From: an uncultured Williamsia sp.
Lineage (GTDB): Bacteria > Actinomycetota > Actinomycetes > Mycobacteriales > Mycobacteriaceae
DNA: 64,000 nt
Direction: 5' to 3'
Assembly (NCBI RefSeq): GCF_947494875.1
Contig: NZ_CANLWM010000001.1
Coordinates: 496,001-560,000 of the forward strand
The position numbers and the translations under genes were made by a program. Shown here in pieces: positions 20,949-31,722 of this stretch (positions are counted from its first letter, which is position 1; every line of letters begins with the position of its first letter). A model generated the notes under the pieces. That model worked only from the letters and a program-made list of their open reading frames with translations, made no database searches and was not told where the DNA came from.

Positions 20949-21611
20949 ATGAGCAGGGGTCCGTCGGTCTTGGTCGTCGACAACTACGACAGCTTCGTCT
21001 ACAACCTGGTGCAGTACCTCGGACAGCTGGGCGTCTCGGCGACGGTGTGGCGCAACGACGATCGTCGTCTCGACGATCTCGACGCCGTGGTGCAGGAGTT
21101 CGACGCGGTCCTCCTGAGCCCCGGTCCCGGCACCCCACAGCGGGCCGGCGCGACGATGCCGCTGGTCGAGGTCGCCGCCGGCACCGGGACACCTGTCCTG
21201 GGGGTGTGTCTGGGTCACCAGGCGATCGGCGCGGCGTTCGGGGCCACCGTCGACCGCGCACCGGAACTCCTGCACGGCAAGACGTCCACGGTCCACCACG
21301 GCGGCGACGGTGTACTCGCGGGACTCGCCGACCCGTTCGTGGCGACGCGGTACCACTCGCTGACCGTGCTGCCCGAGACCATCCCGGACGAGTTGATCGT
21401 GACCGGCCGGACCGAGAGCGGCATCGTGATGGCGATGCGCCACCGCGACCTGCCGATCCACGGGGTGCAGTTCCACCCGGAGAGCGTCCTTACCCAGGGC
21501 GGCCACCGGATGCTCGCCAACTGGCTGCGTCTGGCCGGCCACGACGTCCCCGAGTCGGTGGTCGCCGAGTTGGAAGAGCAGATGGCCTCGGCGATCGCAC
21601 CGGTCGCCTGA
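20949..21611 (+). CDS. trpG: Class I glutamine amidotransferase TrpG/PabA
   Basis: 220 aa. Supplies ammonia to anthranilate or aminodeoxychorismate synthase. Opening [20 protein letters not shown], oxyanion [13 protein letters not shown], nucleophile Cys in [11 protein letters not shown], and His/Glu in [15 protein letters not shown] at 20949; an upstream GTG at 20940 is possible. It converges on pknB with 10 bp between stops, as in mycobacteria. No trpE or pabB is next to it, so it may serve both pathways. Confidence 0.93.
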   Translation: MSRGPSVLVVDNYDSFVYNLVQYLGQLGVSATVWRNDDRRLDDLDAVVQEFDAVLLSPGPGTPQRAGATMPLVEVAAGTGTPVLGVCLGHQAIGAAFGATVDRAPELLHGKTSTVHHGGDGVLAGLADPFVATRYHSLTVLPETIPDELIVTGRTESGIVMAMRHRDLPIHGVQFHPESVLTQGGHRMLANWLRLAGHDVPESVVAELEEQMASAIAPVA

Positions 21612-21621
21612 CGTCTCCGCG

Positions 21622-23520
21622 TCAGCCGGGGAACAGGCTCGCCTGACCGACCGTCACCTCGATCGCCTGGTTGTCGTTGGCGAGGCTGTTGGTGGGCGGG
21701 TTCTGCGCGACGACGCGATTGGCATCGGGGCTGCCGAGTCCCACGTTGCGCGGCACCTGGTTCAGGGTGGTGCTCTTCCATCCGGCCGCGGCCAGGGTGT
21801 CCTGCGCCTGCTGCACGGTCTTGCCCGTCAGGTCCGGCATCCGGAACTGGTTGCCGCGCGAGACGGTGACCGTCACGACGCTGTACTCGTCGACCTGCGT
21901 CCCCGCCGTGGGCGACGAACTCAGCACCGTGCCGGCCGGCTGTTCGGAGTCCGCCTGCTGCGTCTGGATGCGCAGTCGCGCGTTCTCCAGCGTCTGCTGG
22001 GCCTCGTCGGAGGTCTGACCGGTCAGCGTCGGCACGGACACCTGTCGCGGGCCCGTGCCGATGAGAATGGTGACCGTCGTGTTCACCGACTGCGATGTCC
22101 CGCTCTGCGGCGACAGCCCGGCGACCTTGCCACGCAACTGGTTCGACGACGCTATCTGTCCCGGCTTCACATCGGTGAAGCCGAGGTCGTTCAAGATCTT
22201 CTTGGCCTCGTCCTCAGTCCGCCCGGTGAGGTCCGGGAGGTCCTGGCGCTGCGGTCCGCTCGAGATGTACAGCGTGATCGCAGAGTTCTTGTCCGCCTTC
22301 ACGCCCTCGGCGGGCGCGGTGCGGGTGGGATTGCCCGACGGGACCTGGTTGTTGGGCTCCTGCAACGTGTTCACCTTGAACCCGAGGTTGCCCAGCGCCG
22401 CCTGGGCCTGGGTGGCGGACATGTCCGTCACCGCGGGAACGGTCACCTGGTCGGTGTCGGTCGACCACGGACGCACCAGCAGGAGCGCGATCACCAGGAC
22501 GAGCACCGCCGCGAGCGCGCCGAAGCCGACCAGTCGGCCGCGGTTCCGCCGAGGAGGATCGTCATCGAGGTCGGGACGACGGTGGGAAGTGGGCCCCGCG
22601 CGGCCGGGGCGTTGCCGCGCAACGGGTTCGATGATGCCGGTCTTGTCCTCGTCGGACAGGAGCATGGGCGCGCTCGGCCGGCCACCGGCGAGCACCTTCA
22701 TCAGGTCGGAGCGCAACTCGCCCGCCGACTGGTAGCGGTTGGCGGGGTTCTTGCTCATCGCCTTGAGGACGACGGAGTCGAGGACGGACGGGATCTCGCG
22801 TCGGATGCTCGACGGGATCGGCGGGTCCTCGCGGACGTGCTGGTAGGCGACGGCGACCGGGGAGTCACCGGTGAACGGTGGCTGTCCGGTGAGGAGTTCG
22901 AAGAGCACGCAGCCCATCGAGTAGACGTCGCTGCGGGCGTCGACGCTCTCGCCGCGGGCCTGCTCGGGTGACAGGTACTGCGCGGTGCCGATGACCGCGG
23001 ACGTCTGCGTCATCGAACCCGTCGCGTCGGACATCGCCCGCGCGATGCCGAAGTCCATGACCTTCACCGCACCGGACCGATCGATCATGACGTTGGCCGG
23101 CTTCATGTCGCGGTGGACGATGCCGTTCTGATGCGAGAAGTCGAGCGCCGCTGCGACATCGGCCATCCACGTCATCGCCTGGCGCGGTGACACGTGCCCC
23201 TGTGCCCGCAGCACGTCGCGCAGCGTCTCGCCGTCGACGAACTCCATCACGATGAACGGCAGCGGACCCTCGGGCGTCGTCGCCTCACCGGTGTCGAAGA
23301 CGGAGACGATCGTGGGGTGGTTCAGCGCGGCCGCGTTCTGCGCCTCCCGTCGGAACCGGAGATAGAAACTCGGGTCGCGTGCGAGGTCGGCGCGGAGCAC
23401 CTTGATCGCCACGTCTCGGTGCAGCCGGAGATCACGCGCATGGTGCACCTCGGACATGCCACCGAACCCGAGTGTCTCGCCGAGTTCGTAGCGGTCGGAG
23501 AGGTGACGCGGCGTGGTCAT
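21622..23520 (-). CDS. pknB: Serine/threonine protein kinase PknB with four PASTA domains
   Basis: 632 aa. Kinase domain about 1–275 with ATP Lys40 (VAIK), catalytic HRDMKPANV and DFG; activation-loop Thr in MTQTSAVIGTAQYLSPEQA. A juxtamembrane segment, one membrane helix near residue 330–352 and four extracellular PASTA repeats follow, the last ending AIEVTVGQASLFPG. PASTA domains bind muropeptides and lipid II; the kinase controls peptidoglycan synthesis and division. The ATG overlaps the pknA stop (TGATG), so the two are translationally coupled. Last gene of the fhaB-to-pknB cluster. Confidence 0.97.
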   Translation of the reverse strand: MTTPRHLSDRYELGETLGFGGMSEVHHARDLRLHRDVAIKVLRADLARDPSFYLRFRREAQNAAALNHPTIVSVFDTGEATTPEGPLPFIVMEFVDGETLRDVLRAQGHVSPRQAMTWMADVAAALDFSHQNGIVHRDMKPANVMIDRSGAVKVMDFGIARAMSDATGSMTQTSAVIGTAQYLSPEQARGESVDARSDVYSMGCVLFELLTGQPPFTGDSPVAVAYQHVREDPPIPSSIRREIPSVLDSVVLKAMSKNPANRYQSAGELRSDLMKVLAGGRPSAPMLLSDEDKTGIIEPVARQRPGRAGPTSHRRPDLDDDPPRRNRGRLVGFGALAAVLVLVIALLLVRPWSTDTDQVTVPAVTDMSATQAQAALGNLGFKVNTLQEPNNQVPSGNPTRTAPAEGVKADKNSAITLYISSGPQRQDLPDLTGRTEDEAKKILNDLGFTDVKPGQIASSNQLRGKVAGLSPQSGTSQSVNTTVTILIGTGPRQVSVPTLTGQTSDEAQQTLENARLRIQTQQADSEQPAGTVLSSSPTAGTQVDEYSVVTVTVSRGNQFRMPDLTGKTVQQAQDTLAAAGWKSTTLNQVPRNVGLGSPDANRVVAQNPPTNSLANDNQAIEVTVGQASLFPG

Positions 23521-24926
23521 CAGTCACCTCTCTCGCTCGAGCCGCCGGGCGACCCCGGGGCATCCCCCCGGCCGGCCAGCGGTGTCGGGGTCGCGCTCCC
23601 ATCGTAGTTCTGCGGCAGGCCCGGGATCAGCGACCCGAGGTTCGGGAGCAGGCCACCCTGCGTCGTGGTGGTGGTCGTGGTCTCCGGTGTGGTGGTGGTG
23701 GTCGTGGTCTCGGGCGTGGTGGTGGTCGTGGTCTCGGTGGTCGTCGTGGTGGTGGTCTCCTCCTGCGTGGGGGTGACCTCCGTCGTCTGCGTGACCGTCG
23801 ACGGCGTGGTGGACGGCGGCGTCGAGCTGTCCCCGCTGCCGCTCGTCGCGACCCAGTAGCCGACCAATCCGAGTGCGGCCAGCAGGAGCAGCACCGCGAC
23901 CGCTGCGAGCGCCTTCTGTCCGGCGGTCCACCGGTTGTCGTCCGGCGGCGGTGCGGCCGGGATCGGCCGACGCGACGTCGCCGTGGGCGGGGGCGGTCCG
24001 GCGGGACGGGGGATGGGCGCCGACATCTCTCGCGTGTGCAGGGGCGGCGGCACGACCGGTCCGATCCCGGCACCGGGCGCCGGGGGACGTCGGCCGGCGC
24101 GCACCGCGGCGACCGCGTCGGCGAACTCGCCGCCGTCGGCGTAGCGGCGATGCGGGTCCTTCGCCATCGTGATCGCGATGAGTTCCCGGATGCCGCCGGG
24201 CAGTTCGGCCGGCAGCGGGGGAGGGGTCTCGCGGATGTGCTTCATCGCCACGGTGATCGCGCCGTCGCCGAGGAACGGCCGACGACCCGCGATCGACTCG
24301 TAGCCGACGACGCCGAGCGAGTAGACGTCCGACGCACTGGTGGCGTCCTCGCCGAGCGCCTGCTCCGGCGAGATGTACTGCGCCGTACCCATCACCATGC
24401 CGGTCTGGGTGACCGGTGCGGCGTCGACCGCCTTGGCGATGCCGAAGTCGGTGATCTTCACCTGGCCGGTCGGGGTGATGAGGATGTTGCCCGGCTTGAC
24501 GTCCCGGTGGATCAGCCCGGCGGTGTGCGCAGCGTTCAGTGCCCGCCCGGTCTGCTCGAGCATGTCGAGCGCGTTCGTCAGCGACAGGCGCCCGAGACGG
24601 GCGAGGACCGCGTTGAGCGGCTCACCGTTCACCAGCTCCATCACCAGGTAGGCCAGCGCGGGACCGCCTGCGCGGTCGGGTGTCTCGCCGTAGTCGAAGA
24701 TGCTCGCGATACCCGGGTCGTGCAGGCGCGCCGTCGTCATCGCCTCGATCCGGAAGCGCTGCAGGAACTCCGCGTCGTCGGAGAACTCCGACTTGAGCAC
24801 CTTCACGGCGACGCGACGGTCGAGTCGGGTGTCGAGACCCTCCCACACCTGGCCCATCCCGCCGGTGGCGATCAGCCGCATCAACCGGTAGCGATCGGCG
24901 ATCGTCGTCCCGCTCTGCAGACTCAT
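23520..24926 (-). CDS. pknA: Serine/threonine protein kinase PknA with threonine-rich exterior
   Basis: 468 aa. Kinase domain about 1–270 ([46 protein letters not shown]), a Pro-rich linker, one membrane helix ([20 protein letters not shown]), and an extracellular tail rich in poly-Thr ([17 protein letters not shown] type) and Pro/Gly. The tail resembles a mucin-like, possibly O-mannosylated stalk (inference). I chose the ATG at 24926 after GAGAGGGGG; the frame extends upstream into pbpA. In mycobacteria PknA and PknB phosphorylate divisome and envelope proteins. Confidence 0.95.
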   Translation of the reverse strand: MSLQSGTTIADRYRLMRLIATGGMGQVWEGLDTRLDRRVAVKVLKSEFSDDAEFLQRFRIEAMTTARLHDPGIASIFDYGETPDRAGGPALAYLVMELVNGEPLNAVLARLGRLSLTNALDMLEQTGRALNAAHTAGLIHRDVKPGNILITPTGQVKITDFGIAKAVDAAPVTQTGMVMGTAQYISPEQALGEDATSASDVYSLGVVGYESIAGRRPFLGDGAITVAMKHIRETPPPLPAELPGGIRELIAITMAKDPHRRYADGGEFADAVAAVRAGRRPPAPGAGIGPVVPPPLHTREMSAPIPRPAGPPPPTATSRRPIPAAPPPDDNRWTAGQKALAAVAVLLLLAALGLVGYWVATSGSGDSSTPPSTTPSTVTQTTEVTPTQEETTTTTTTETTTTTTPETTTTTTTPETTTTTTTQGGLLPNLGSLIPGLPQNYDGSATPTPLAGRGDAPGSPGGSSERGD

Positions 24927-24945
24927 CCGTTCCCCCTCTCGCAGG

Positions 24946-26460
24946 TCACTGGTTTCCCCCGACCATGGCGTTGATGACCGCGCGACCGATCGGCGCCGCC
25001 GACGACCCACCCGTCGACTGGACGCCGCGGTCACCGTTCTCGACGATGACCGCCACGGCGATCTGTGCGTTGCTCGACGGACCGAACGCGATGTACCAGG
25101 CGTAGGGCGTCTCCGCGGCGGCAGAGGTGGCCGAGTGCTCGGCCGTGCCCGTCTTCGACGCGATGGTCACCGAGGACCCGCCCGAGCCGGTGGTGTTGCG
25201 TTCGGAGTCGATCATGAGGCTCGTCAGCGTCGCCGCGGTCTGTGCGGTGATCGGCTCGTCCATGCTGTTCGGCGCGGTGGTGTACAGCGTCTTGAGGTCC
25301 GGACCCTGCAGCTTGTCGACGAGGTAGGGCTGCATCCGCACACCGCCGTTGGCGACGGTGGCCGCGATCATCGCGTTCTCCAACGGCGTCATCCGCACGT
25401 CCCGCTGCCCGATCGCGCTCTGCCCCAACGCCGCCAGGTCCGAGATCGGGCCGGTGGTGGACCCGGCCACCGACATCGGGATGTCCGGGGTGTCGGAGTC
25501 CAGGCCGAACGCCGTCGCGGTGGACTTCACCGAGTCGATCGGGTTCTGCAGGCGCTGCGTCGCGAGCTGTACGAACGCCGTGTTGCACGAGTACTGGAAC
25601 GCCTGGCGCAGGGTGACCTCGCCACCGGACGAGCCGGGGCAGGTCTCGCCGCCGTAGTTCGTCAACTGGGTTGCGGTGTCCGGCAACGTGATCGAGCTGT
25701 TCGCCGTGAGCCGCGTCGAGTCCGGGTTGATGCCCTGCGCCAGCGCCGCCGCGGTGGTGATCACCTTGAACGTCGACCCCGGCGGGTAGGTCTGGTCGAT
25801 GGCCCGGTCGAGCATGGGCTGCGGCGACGACTCGGTGACGTTCTCGGGGTTCCACCGGTTCCACGCCGCCTCACGCTCGGCGGCGTCGTGGCTGGCGAGC
25901 AGGTTCGGGTCGTACGACGGGGTGGACACCATCGCCAGGATCGCCCCGGTCTTCGGTGCGATCGCCACGACCGAACCCCGGCAACCACCCGAGCACCCCG
26001 CGTTCATCGCGTCGTAGGCGACCTTCTGCAGGTTCGGACGGATCGTGGTGACGACGTTGCCGCCCCGCGGATCCCGCCCGGAGAACATGTCGAGGAAGCG
26101 CTGGCCGAACAGACGGTCGTCGTTGCCGTTCAGCAGGGAGTCGTAGGCCTGCTCGATCCCGGCGCTGCCGTACTGGAACGAGTAGAAACCGGTCACCGGT
26201 GCGAAAGCCGCCGCGTCCTTGCCGGGGTAGATGCGGAGGTACTTCAGGCGGTCGTTCGTCGGCACCGACTGCGCGATCACCGTCTGGCCGGCGGTGATCT
26301 GACCCCGCTGGCGGGAGTACTCGTCGAGCAGGACGCGCTGGTTCCGCGGGTCGCTGCGCAGCGAATCCGCCTCGAACACCTGGACATACGTGGTGTTGGC
26401 GAGCAGGGCGACCACCATCACCATGACCGCGATGACGACGCGGCGGATCGGGACGTTCAC
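24946..26460 (-). CDS. pbpA: Penicillin-binding protein PbpA (class B transpeptidase)
   Basis: 504 aa. One N-terminal membrane helix ([20 protein letters not shown]), a dimerisation domain, then a transpeptidase domain with active-site PPGSTFKVI (STFK), FQYSCNTAF (SCN) and SKTGTAEH (KTG). It cross-links septal peptidoglycan in partnership with RodA. GTG start overlaps the rodA stop by 4 nt; pknA begins 19 nt after its stop. Confidence 0.96.
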   Translation of the reverse strand: MNVPIRRVVIAVMVMVVALLANTTYVQVFEADSLRSDPRNQRVLLDEYSRQRGQITAGQTVIAQSVPTNDRLKYLRIYPGKDAAAFAPVTGFYSFQYGSAGIEQAYDSLLNGNDDRLFGQRFLDMFSGRDPRGGNVVTTIRPNLQKVAYDAMNAGCSGGCRGSVVAIAPKTGAILAMVSTPSYDPNLLASHDAAEREAAWNRWNPENVTESSPQPMLDRAIDQTYPPGSTFKVITTAAALAQGINPDSTRLTANSSITLPDTATQLTNYGGETCPGSSGGEVTLRQAFQYSCNTAFVQLATQRLQNPIDSVKSTATAFGLDSDTPDIPMSVAGSTTGPISDLAALGQSAIGQRDVRMTPLENAMIAATVANGGVRMQPYLVDKLQGPDLKTLYTTAPNSMDEPITAQTAATLTSLMIDSERNTTGSGGSSVTIASKTGTAEHSATSAAAETPYAWYIAFGPSSNAQIAVAVIVENGDRGVQSTGGSSAAPIGRAVINAMVGGNQ

Positions 26461-27884
26461 GCGCGCTTCACCACCTGCGTCTGTGCCGCGGCGACAGGGA
26501 CCTGCTTGCGCTTGGTGGTGTCGGGCTCGCGGGCGGCGTTGGACACCCGGACCAGCAGTGCGACGAGGACGAAGTTGGCGAGCAGGGACGAGCCTCCGTA
26601 GGACATGAACGGTGTCGTCAGGCCGGTCAGCGGGATGAGTTTCGTGACGCCGCCGACGACGACGAACAGCTGCACCGCCATCGAGAACGACAGCCCCGTC
26701 GCGAGCAGCTTGCCGAAGCTGTCGCGCACGGTGATGCCGGTGCGCAGGCCGCGGACGACGAGGATCAGGTACAGGCCGAGGACCGCTGTCATCCCGACGA
26801 GTCCGAGTTCCTCACCGATGGTGGCGACGATGAAGTCGGTGTTCGCGAACGGCACGATGTTCGGGCGCCCCGAGCCGAGGCCGGTGCCGAACAGGCCGCC
26901 GGTCGCGAGCCCGAACAGGCCCTGCCCCACCTGGTAGCCCTGGCCGTAGAAGTCGCTGAAGGGGTTCTGCCACACCTGGACCCGCACCTGCAGGTGCGGG
27001 AACAGCTCGTAGGCGAGCACCGCCCCGACGGTGAACAGCACGACGCCGATGACCACCCAGCCGACGCGTTCGGTGGCCACGTAGAGCATCGCCAGGATCG
27101 TCGTGAAGATCAGCAGCGGGCCACCGAGATCGTTGGCGAGCGCGAAGATCCCGATGGTCACGATCCACGCGGCGAGCAGCGGTCCGAGGTCGCGGGCGCG
27201 CGGGAGGTCCATGCCGAGGAAGTGCTTGCCGGCCGTGGTGAACAGGTCCCGCTTCGACACCAGCAGCGACGCGGTGAAGATGATGATGAGGATCTTGGAG
27301 AACTCGCCGGGCTGGATGTTGAACAGCGGCGTGCGGATCCAGTTCTTGGACCCGTTGATCTCCGACAGCGACGCCGGCAGCAGCACCGGGATCGCGAGGA
27401 ACACCAGTCCCGACAGGCCGAGGATGTAGCTGTAGCGGGACAGCGTCCGGTGGTCGCGGACGAACACCAGGATGAGGGTGAAGGCCACGATCCCGAGCAC
27501 CATCCACAGCACCTGCTGGTCGGCGTTCGACGTCGACGCCGTCGTCTCCGCGGTCTCGCCGTTGCGACCCGAACCGAGGTCGAGGCGGTGGATGAGCACC
27601 AGACCGAGCCCGTTCAGCATCGCGACCAACGGCAGGATCAGCGGGTCGGCGTACGGCGCGAAGCGTCGGATCACCAGGTGGGCGACGCCGTACAGCGCAG
27701 CGAAGATCACCAGGTACTTGCCGACCGCCCACGTCAGTTGCTGTTCCTGTGCAGCCTCGACGTTGATGAGCGCGACCGTCACCACCAGGGTGACGAGCGC
27801 GAGCAGGCCCAACTCCGTCGTCCGCCCGGTGGGTCGACGGATGGGTCCGGAGGTCGGGGTGGGGGTCACGGATTCCTGCGACAT
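26457..27884 (-). CDS. rodA: SEDS-family peptidoglycan polymerase RodA/FtsW
   Basis: 475 aa with about ten to twelve membrane helices. SEDS signatures include [17 protein letters not shown], the large loop with [20 protein letters not shown], and [20 protein letters not shown]…IGEELGL. Polymerises lipid II with its class B PBP partner, encoded next. A short Gly/Thr/Ser loop ([17 protein letters not shown]) near residue 110 is probably extracytoplasmic. ATG at 27884–27882 directly abuts the pstP stop. Confidence 0.95.
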   Translation of the reverse strand: MSQESVTPTPTSGPIRRPTGRTTELGLLALVTLVVTVALINVEAAQEQQLTWAVGKYLVIFAALYGVAHLVIRRFAPYADPLILPLVAMLNGLGLVLIHRLDLGSGRNGETAETTASTSNADQQVLWMVLGIVAFTLILVFVRDHRTLSRYSYILGLSGLVFLAIPVLLPASLSEINGSKNWIRTPLFNIQPGEFSKILIIIFTASLLVSKRDLFTTAGKHFLGMDLPRARDLGPLLAAWIVTIGIFALANDLGGPLLIFTTILAMLYVATERVGWVVIGVVLFTVGAVLAYELFPHLQVRVQVWQNPFSDFYGQGYQVGQGLFGLATGGLFGTGLGSGRPNIVPFANTDFIVATIGEELGLVGMTAVLGLYLILVVRGLRTGITVRDSFGKLLATGLSFSMAVQLFVVVGGVTKLIPLTGLTTPFMSYGGSSLLANFVLVALLVRVSNAAREPDTTKRKQVPVAAAQTQVVKRA

Positions 27885-29357
27885 CTAGTGCCCCCGGCAG
27901 ATCTTGCGGCCGCTGTCGTCGAAGCGGTCGACGCTGGTGTCGATGGTCGAGCTCGGGGCCGCGGACGACGCCGGCGGCGGGAGCTGTTGTCCGGGCACGG
28001 TCGTGGTGGCCGGTGGCGGCAGCGGCGTCGACGACGGCGCGGGCGTGCTCGACGACGGGGGTATGGAAGTGGCCGACGTCGACTGCTCCCCGCACAGCGG
28101 CAGCAGCGACAGCAGCGTCACGTTCTGCTTGGCCTCGTCCAGCGGCACGCTGGGCTTGCTCGCACGCACGGTGTTCTGGCTCGGCTGCGACAGGTCGGCC
28201 ACACGCAACGGCGAGCACGACGAGGAACCGACGTCGGCGAACGAGATGGTCGGGGTCGAGGCCGACGGGTCGCTCACGCAGGCGGCGAGGCTGACGGAGT
28301 TCAACGAGATGCCGAGCACCGAGCCCTGCATCCCGCGGTAGAGGACGACCTCGCCGTCGTGTTCACCGACGTAGTAGTTGGACCGGATGATCGAGCGCGC
28401 GACGAACCCGCCCGCGACGACCAGGACGATGAGGACGATCGCGACGACCGCCCACAGCCATTTCCGGCGCGGACGACGCTCCTCGACGACGTCCTCGACG
28501 TCGACCGTGGGACGCCGGGGCGACTCCTGCGGCGGGCGCAGCGCCGCGGCGCGACCGGCGGACGTCTTCGGGTCGGGGACGTACTCGTCGTCACCCTCGC
28601 CCGCGGCACCGGCACGGATGGGTCGGTGATCGCCGTAGTCGACGTCGACGACATCGGCCACGACGACGGTCACGTTGTCCGGTCCACCGCCGCGAAGGGC
28701 GAGCTCGATCAGCCGGTCGGCGCAGTCACCGTGGTCGGTGACCGACGACAGCGTGTCGGCGATCGTCTCCTCGGAGACGACGTCGGAGAGACCGTCGGAG
28801 CACAGCAGGTAGCGGTCGCCCGCGCGGGCCTCGCGGATGGTCAGGGTCGGCTCCACCTCGGCGCCGGTGAGCGCCCGCATGATGAGGGAGCGCTGCGGAT
28901 GCGTGTGGGCCTGCTCGGCCGTGATCCGCCCCTCTTCGACGAGCGTCTGCACGAACGTGTCGTCGCGGGTGATCTGGTTCAGTTCGCCGTCGCGCAGCAG
29001 GTAGCCGCGGGAGTCTCCGATGTGGCACAGCGCGAGTCGGGTGCCGGCGAACAGGATCGCGGTGAGGGTGGTCCCCATCCCGTCGAGTTCGGGGGAGCGT
29101 TCCACCTGTTCGGCGATGGCCGCGTTGCCGCTCGCGATGGCCGACTCGAGCTTGCCGAGCAGGTCCCCACCGGGTTCGTCGTCGTCGAGCGGCTGCAACG
29201 CCTCGATGACGAGCTGGCTGGCCACCTCGCCGGCCGCGTGTCCGCCCATACCGTCGGCGAGTGCGAGCAGGCGCGCGCCCGCGTACACGGAGTCCTCGTT
29301 GTTGGAACGGACCAGGCCGCGGTCGCTCCGCGCGATGTAGCGCAGGACCAGGGTCAC
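27885..29357 (-). CDS. pstP: Protein phosphatase PstP (PP2C family)
   Basis: 490 aa. Cytoplasmic PP2C domain about 1–240 with metal-binding LADGMGGHAAGEVAS, CHIGDSRGYLLRDGEL, LLCSDGLSD and GGPDNVTVV. A linker, one membrane helix (WLWAVVAIVLIVLVVAGGFV) and an extracellular domain with four or more Cys and a Ser/Pro/Thr-rich tail follow. It removes phosphate from PknA, PknB and their substrates. GTG start overlaps the fhaB stop by 4 nt. Confidence 0.96.
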   Translation of the reverse strand: MTLVLRYIARSDRGLVRSNNEDSVYAGARLLALADGMGGHAAGEVASQLVIEALQPLDDDEPGGDLLGKLESAIASGNAAIAEQVERSPELDGMGTTLTAILFAGTRLALCHIGDSRGYLLRDGELNQITRDDTFVQTLVEEGRITAEQAHTHPQRSLIMRALTGAEVEPTLTIREARAGDRYLLCSDGLSDVVSEETIADTLSSVTDHGDCADRLIELALRGGGPDNVTVVVADVVDVDYGDHRPIRAGAAGEGDDEYVPDPKTSAGRAAALRPPQESPRRPTVDVEDVVEERRPRRKWLWAVVAIVLIVLVVAGGFVARSIIRSNYYVGEHDGEVVLYRGMQGSVLGISLNSVSLAACVSDPSASTPTISFADVGSSSCSPLRVADLSQPSQNTVRASKPSVPLDEAKQNVTLLSLLPLCGEQSTSATSIPPSSSTPAPSSTPLPPPATTTVPGQQLPPPASSAAPSSTIDTSVDRFDDSGRKICRGH

Positions 29358-29821
29358 GGGCGCAGCTCGATCACGGTCTTGCCGATCCGGATGGGCGTGG
29401 CCAGGGGAACCTTCACCGCCGTCGTGACCTTCCCGCGGTCGAGGTAGGTGCCGTTCGTGGAACCGAGGTCCTCGACGTACCAGTCGTCACCCCGGCGGGA
29501 GATGCGGGCGTGCCGCTCGGAGGCGTAGTCGTCGGTCAGGACGAGGGTGGAGTCGGCGGCACGTCCGATGAGGACCGGCTGTGAGCCGAGGGTGATGCGG
29601 GTGTTCGCCAGCGCCCCGTGCGTGACGACGAGGTAGCGGGCGGTGCCCTTCGCGCGAGGCGCCCCGCCGGAGCCGCGGCCCGACCGCTGGAAGCGGGGGA
29701 CGGGCCGCTGACCCGTGGCCGCGTAGACGTCGTGCCGGAGGGCGCGCAGAACAGCCCAGACGACCAGCCACAGCAGGAGCAGGAACCCGATGCGGGTCAG
29801 CTGCAGCACGATGCCCTGCAC
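29354..29821 (-). CDS. fhaB: FHA-domain protein FhaB (FipA)
   Basis: 155 aa. N-terminal membrane helix (IGFLLLLWLVVWAVLRALRH) and a C-terminal FHA domain: LIGRAADSTLVLTDDYASERHARI and VEDLGSTNGTYLDRGKV hold the phosphothreonine-binding Arg, Ser, His and Asn. It links kinase signals to division proteins. GTG start with GGAGGTGA upstream. Confidence 0.95.
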   Translation of the reverse strand: MQGIVLQLTRIGFLLLLWLVVWAVLRALRHDVYAATGQRPVPRFQRSGRGSGGAPRAKGTARYLVVTHGALANTRITLGSQPVLIGRAADSTLVLTDDYASERHARISRRGDDWYVEDLGSTNGTYLDRGKVTTAVKVPLATPIRIGKTVIELRP

Positions 29822-30027
29822 AGGGGTTCACCTCCGTCGTGGGTGTACGTGGGCCGTGGGTGTACGTGGTGCCGGCGACCGCGCGCAGCGTCGGACCACG
29901 ACGCCCTCGGCGACTCTTGGGCCACATCCTATGGGGGAGGGGCCGGGGAACCGGTATCCGTAGGTGTCAGCTTCGCATCGCTTGACCGCCGCTCGTGCTC
30001 GGACGCATCACGTCCGGGCACGACGGG

Positions 30028-31476
30028 TCACTGGAAGCGGACCGTGATGTCCGAATGGCCCAGCCGGATGCGATCGCCGTCGGCGAGTTCCCAGCTGCTC
30101 ACGGCCACGTCGTTGACGGTGGTGCCGTTGGTGGAGTTCAGGTCGTGCAGGAGCGCGGTGCGACCGTCCCAGCGGATCTCGACGTGCCGACGGGAGACGC
30201 CGGTGTCCGGAAGGCGGAACTGCGCGTCCTGGCCGCGACCGATGACGTTCGACCCGTCCCGCAGCGAGAACGTGCGGTTCGAGCCGTCCTCGAGGACCAG
30301 CGTCACGCCGGTCGGGGCGTAGGTCGGCGCCGCCGTCGCCTGGCCGTAGCCCTGCTCGTACCCGGCGGGCTGATAGGCACCCTGGTCGTAGGCGCCGCGG
30401 TCGTACCCACCCTGGTAGGCGCCGCCGCTGCGGGGAGCGTAGCCGCCCTGGTCGTAACCGCCCTGCTGGTAGCCGGCGTCGCGGTAGTCCGCGTCCGAGT
30501 AGTACCCGGCGTCGCCCTGCTGGTATCCGCGGTCGCCCTCGTAGCCGGCGCCGCCCTGGTCGTACCCCTGCTGGTCGTACCCGCCGGCCTGGCCGTAACC
30601 GCCCTGCTGGTAGCCGCCGCTCTGGCCGTAGGTGCCCTGCTCGTGGCCGCCGCGCTGATCCCAGCCGCCCTGCTGGTAGCCGCTGTCGCGGTAGCCGCGA
30701 TCGGCGTAGCCCTGCCCGTATCCGCCGTCGCCCTGCGGCTGGTCGTAGCCGCGGGGATCGTGCGCCTCGGCGCCGTATGCGTGCCCGGCGTCGCCCTGCG
30801 GCTGGTCGTACCCGCGCTGGTCGTATCCACCGGTGCCGTAGCTGCCCTGACCGTAGGCGCCGTATCCGGCGGACTGGCCCGCCTGATCCCACGCCGGCTG
30901 ATCGTGCCCGGACGGTTCGCCCTGCTCGTAGGAGCCCCGGTCGTACTCGCGGTCGTCGTATCCGCGTCGCGAGTCGTGTCCTGGGTTCTGCGTCATGGGA
31001 AACACTCCTGGTCTGGGCTGGGCGTGGGGGTTCACGGGCGGGACGGGGGCCGGTGACGGTCCGGCGGGCCGGTCTGTCGACCCGGGGACAGGACGGGGTG
31101 CGGCGTCGGGGTCGACCCGGCCGCGCGCCCGGAACTGGCCGGTGTGCAGCGAGGTGGACTGGTCGAACTCGACGACGACGTCGCCGTAGGTCTGCCATCC
31201 GTTGTCCCGGATGAAGTGTTCGAGGTGACGCGAGAACGTCTTGCGGTTCAACTCGTACTCGGACGAGAGCTCCGCGTGATCGGTGGGGCTGACCACCACC
31301 GTGTAGGAGTTCGGGGCGAGTGCCCCTCCGTCACCGAGGTCCTCGACGGAGTCCTCGGCCTCGCGCTGGAGGGCGTTCTCGACCTCCTGCGGGGCGACCT
31401 TGCCGCCGAACACCCGGGCGAAGCCGTCGTCGACCGCGCCCTCGAGCTTTCGTTCGATGCGCTGCAGAATCCCCAT
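30028..31476 (-). CDS. fhaA: FHA-domain scaffold protein FhaA with Tyr/Gly/Gln-rich linker
   Basis: 482 aa. N-terminal DUF3662 domain about 1–115 (MGILQRIERKLEGAVDDGFA…PNSYTVVVSPTDHAELSS), a long low-complexity linker about 165–385 made of GYDQ/GYGQ-type units, and a C-terminal FHA domain about 395–482 (SNVIGRGQDAQFRLPDTGVS, HDLNSTNGTTVNDV). In mycobacteria FhaA binds phosphorylated MviN to limit peptidoglycan synthesis. ATG at 31476 follows GGAGGGAGGTG. A 206-bp gap separates it from fhaB, so fhaB may have its own promoter. Confidence 0.95.
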   Translation of the reverse strand: MGILQRIERKLEGAVDDGFARVFGGKVAPQEVENALQREAEDSVEDLGDGGALAPNSYTVVVSPTDHAELSSEYELNRKTFSRHLEHFIRDNGWQTYGDVVVEFDQSTSLHTGQFRARGRVDPDAAPRPVPGSTDRPAGPSPAPVPPVNPHAQPRPGVFPMTQNPGHDSRRGYDDREYDRGSYEQGEPSGHDQPAWDQAGQSAGYGAYGQGSYGTGGYDQRGYDQPQGDAGHAYGAEAHDPRGYDQPQGDGGYGQGYADRGYRDSGYQQGGWDQRGGHEQGTYGQSGGYQQGGYGQAGGYDQQGYDQGGAGYEGDRGYQQGDAGYYSDADYRDAGYQQGGYDQGGYAPRSGGAYQGGYDRGAYDQGAYQPAGYEQGYGQATAAPTYAPTGVTLVLEDGSNRTFSLRDGSNVIGRGQDAQFRLPDTGVSRRHVEIRWDGRTALLHDLNSTNGTTVNDVAVSSWELADGDRIRLGHSDITVRFQ

Positions 31477-31722
31477 GTCGGGACACCTCCCTCCACGTCG
31501 TCAGCGTGTCACCGTGCATTCCGCGCCGTTTGATGATAGCGATCGAGCAGGCCAATCGTGCCATCGTGTCATCAACAGTCCCGTGTGTCACACCGGATCG
31601 CGCGGGCTGGGGCCCGCTATCGCGATCGCACGATTTATCCGGCTGCGACGCAGCGTGTTATCGTCGTCGGCGTCCGTCACCCAGACGGGCATGCCGGTTC
31701 GGGCCTCGCCCGGGCTAGTCAC

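Noticed and set aside
23650-23790. GTGGTGGTC-type tandem repeat resembling a minisatellite
   Set aside because: It codes the poly-Thr tail of PknA in frame, so it is a coding low-complexity tract.
26994-29447. Plus-strand frame of about 817 codons over rodA and pstP
   Set aside because: Low-complexity Arg/Gly/Asp translation with no family; the minus-strand genes carry SEDS and PP2C motifs.
30300-30980. Dense repeats resembling a CRISPR or satellite array
   Set aside because: Units are irregular, in frame with fhaA, and code the Tyr/Gly/Gln linker; no spacer pattern.
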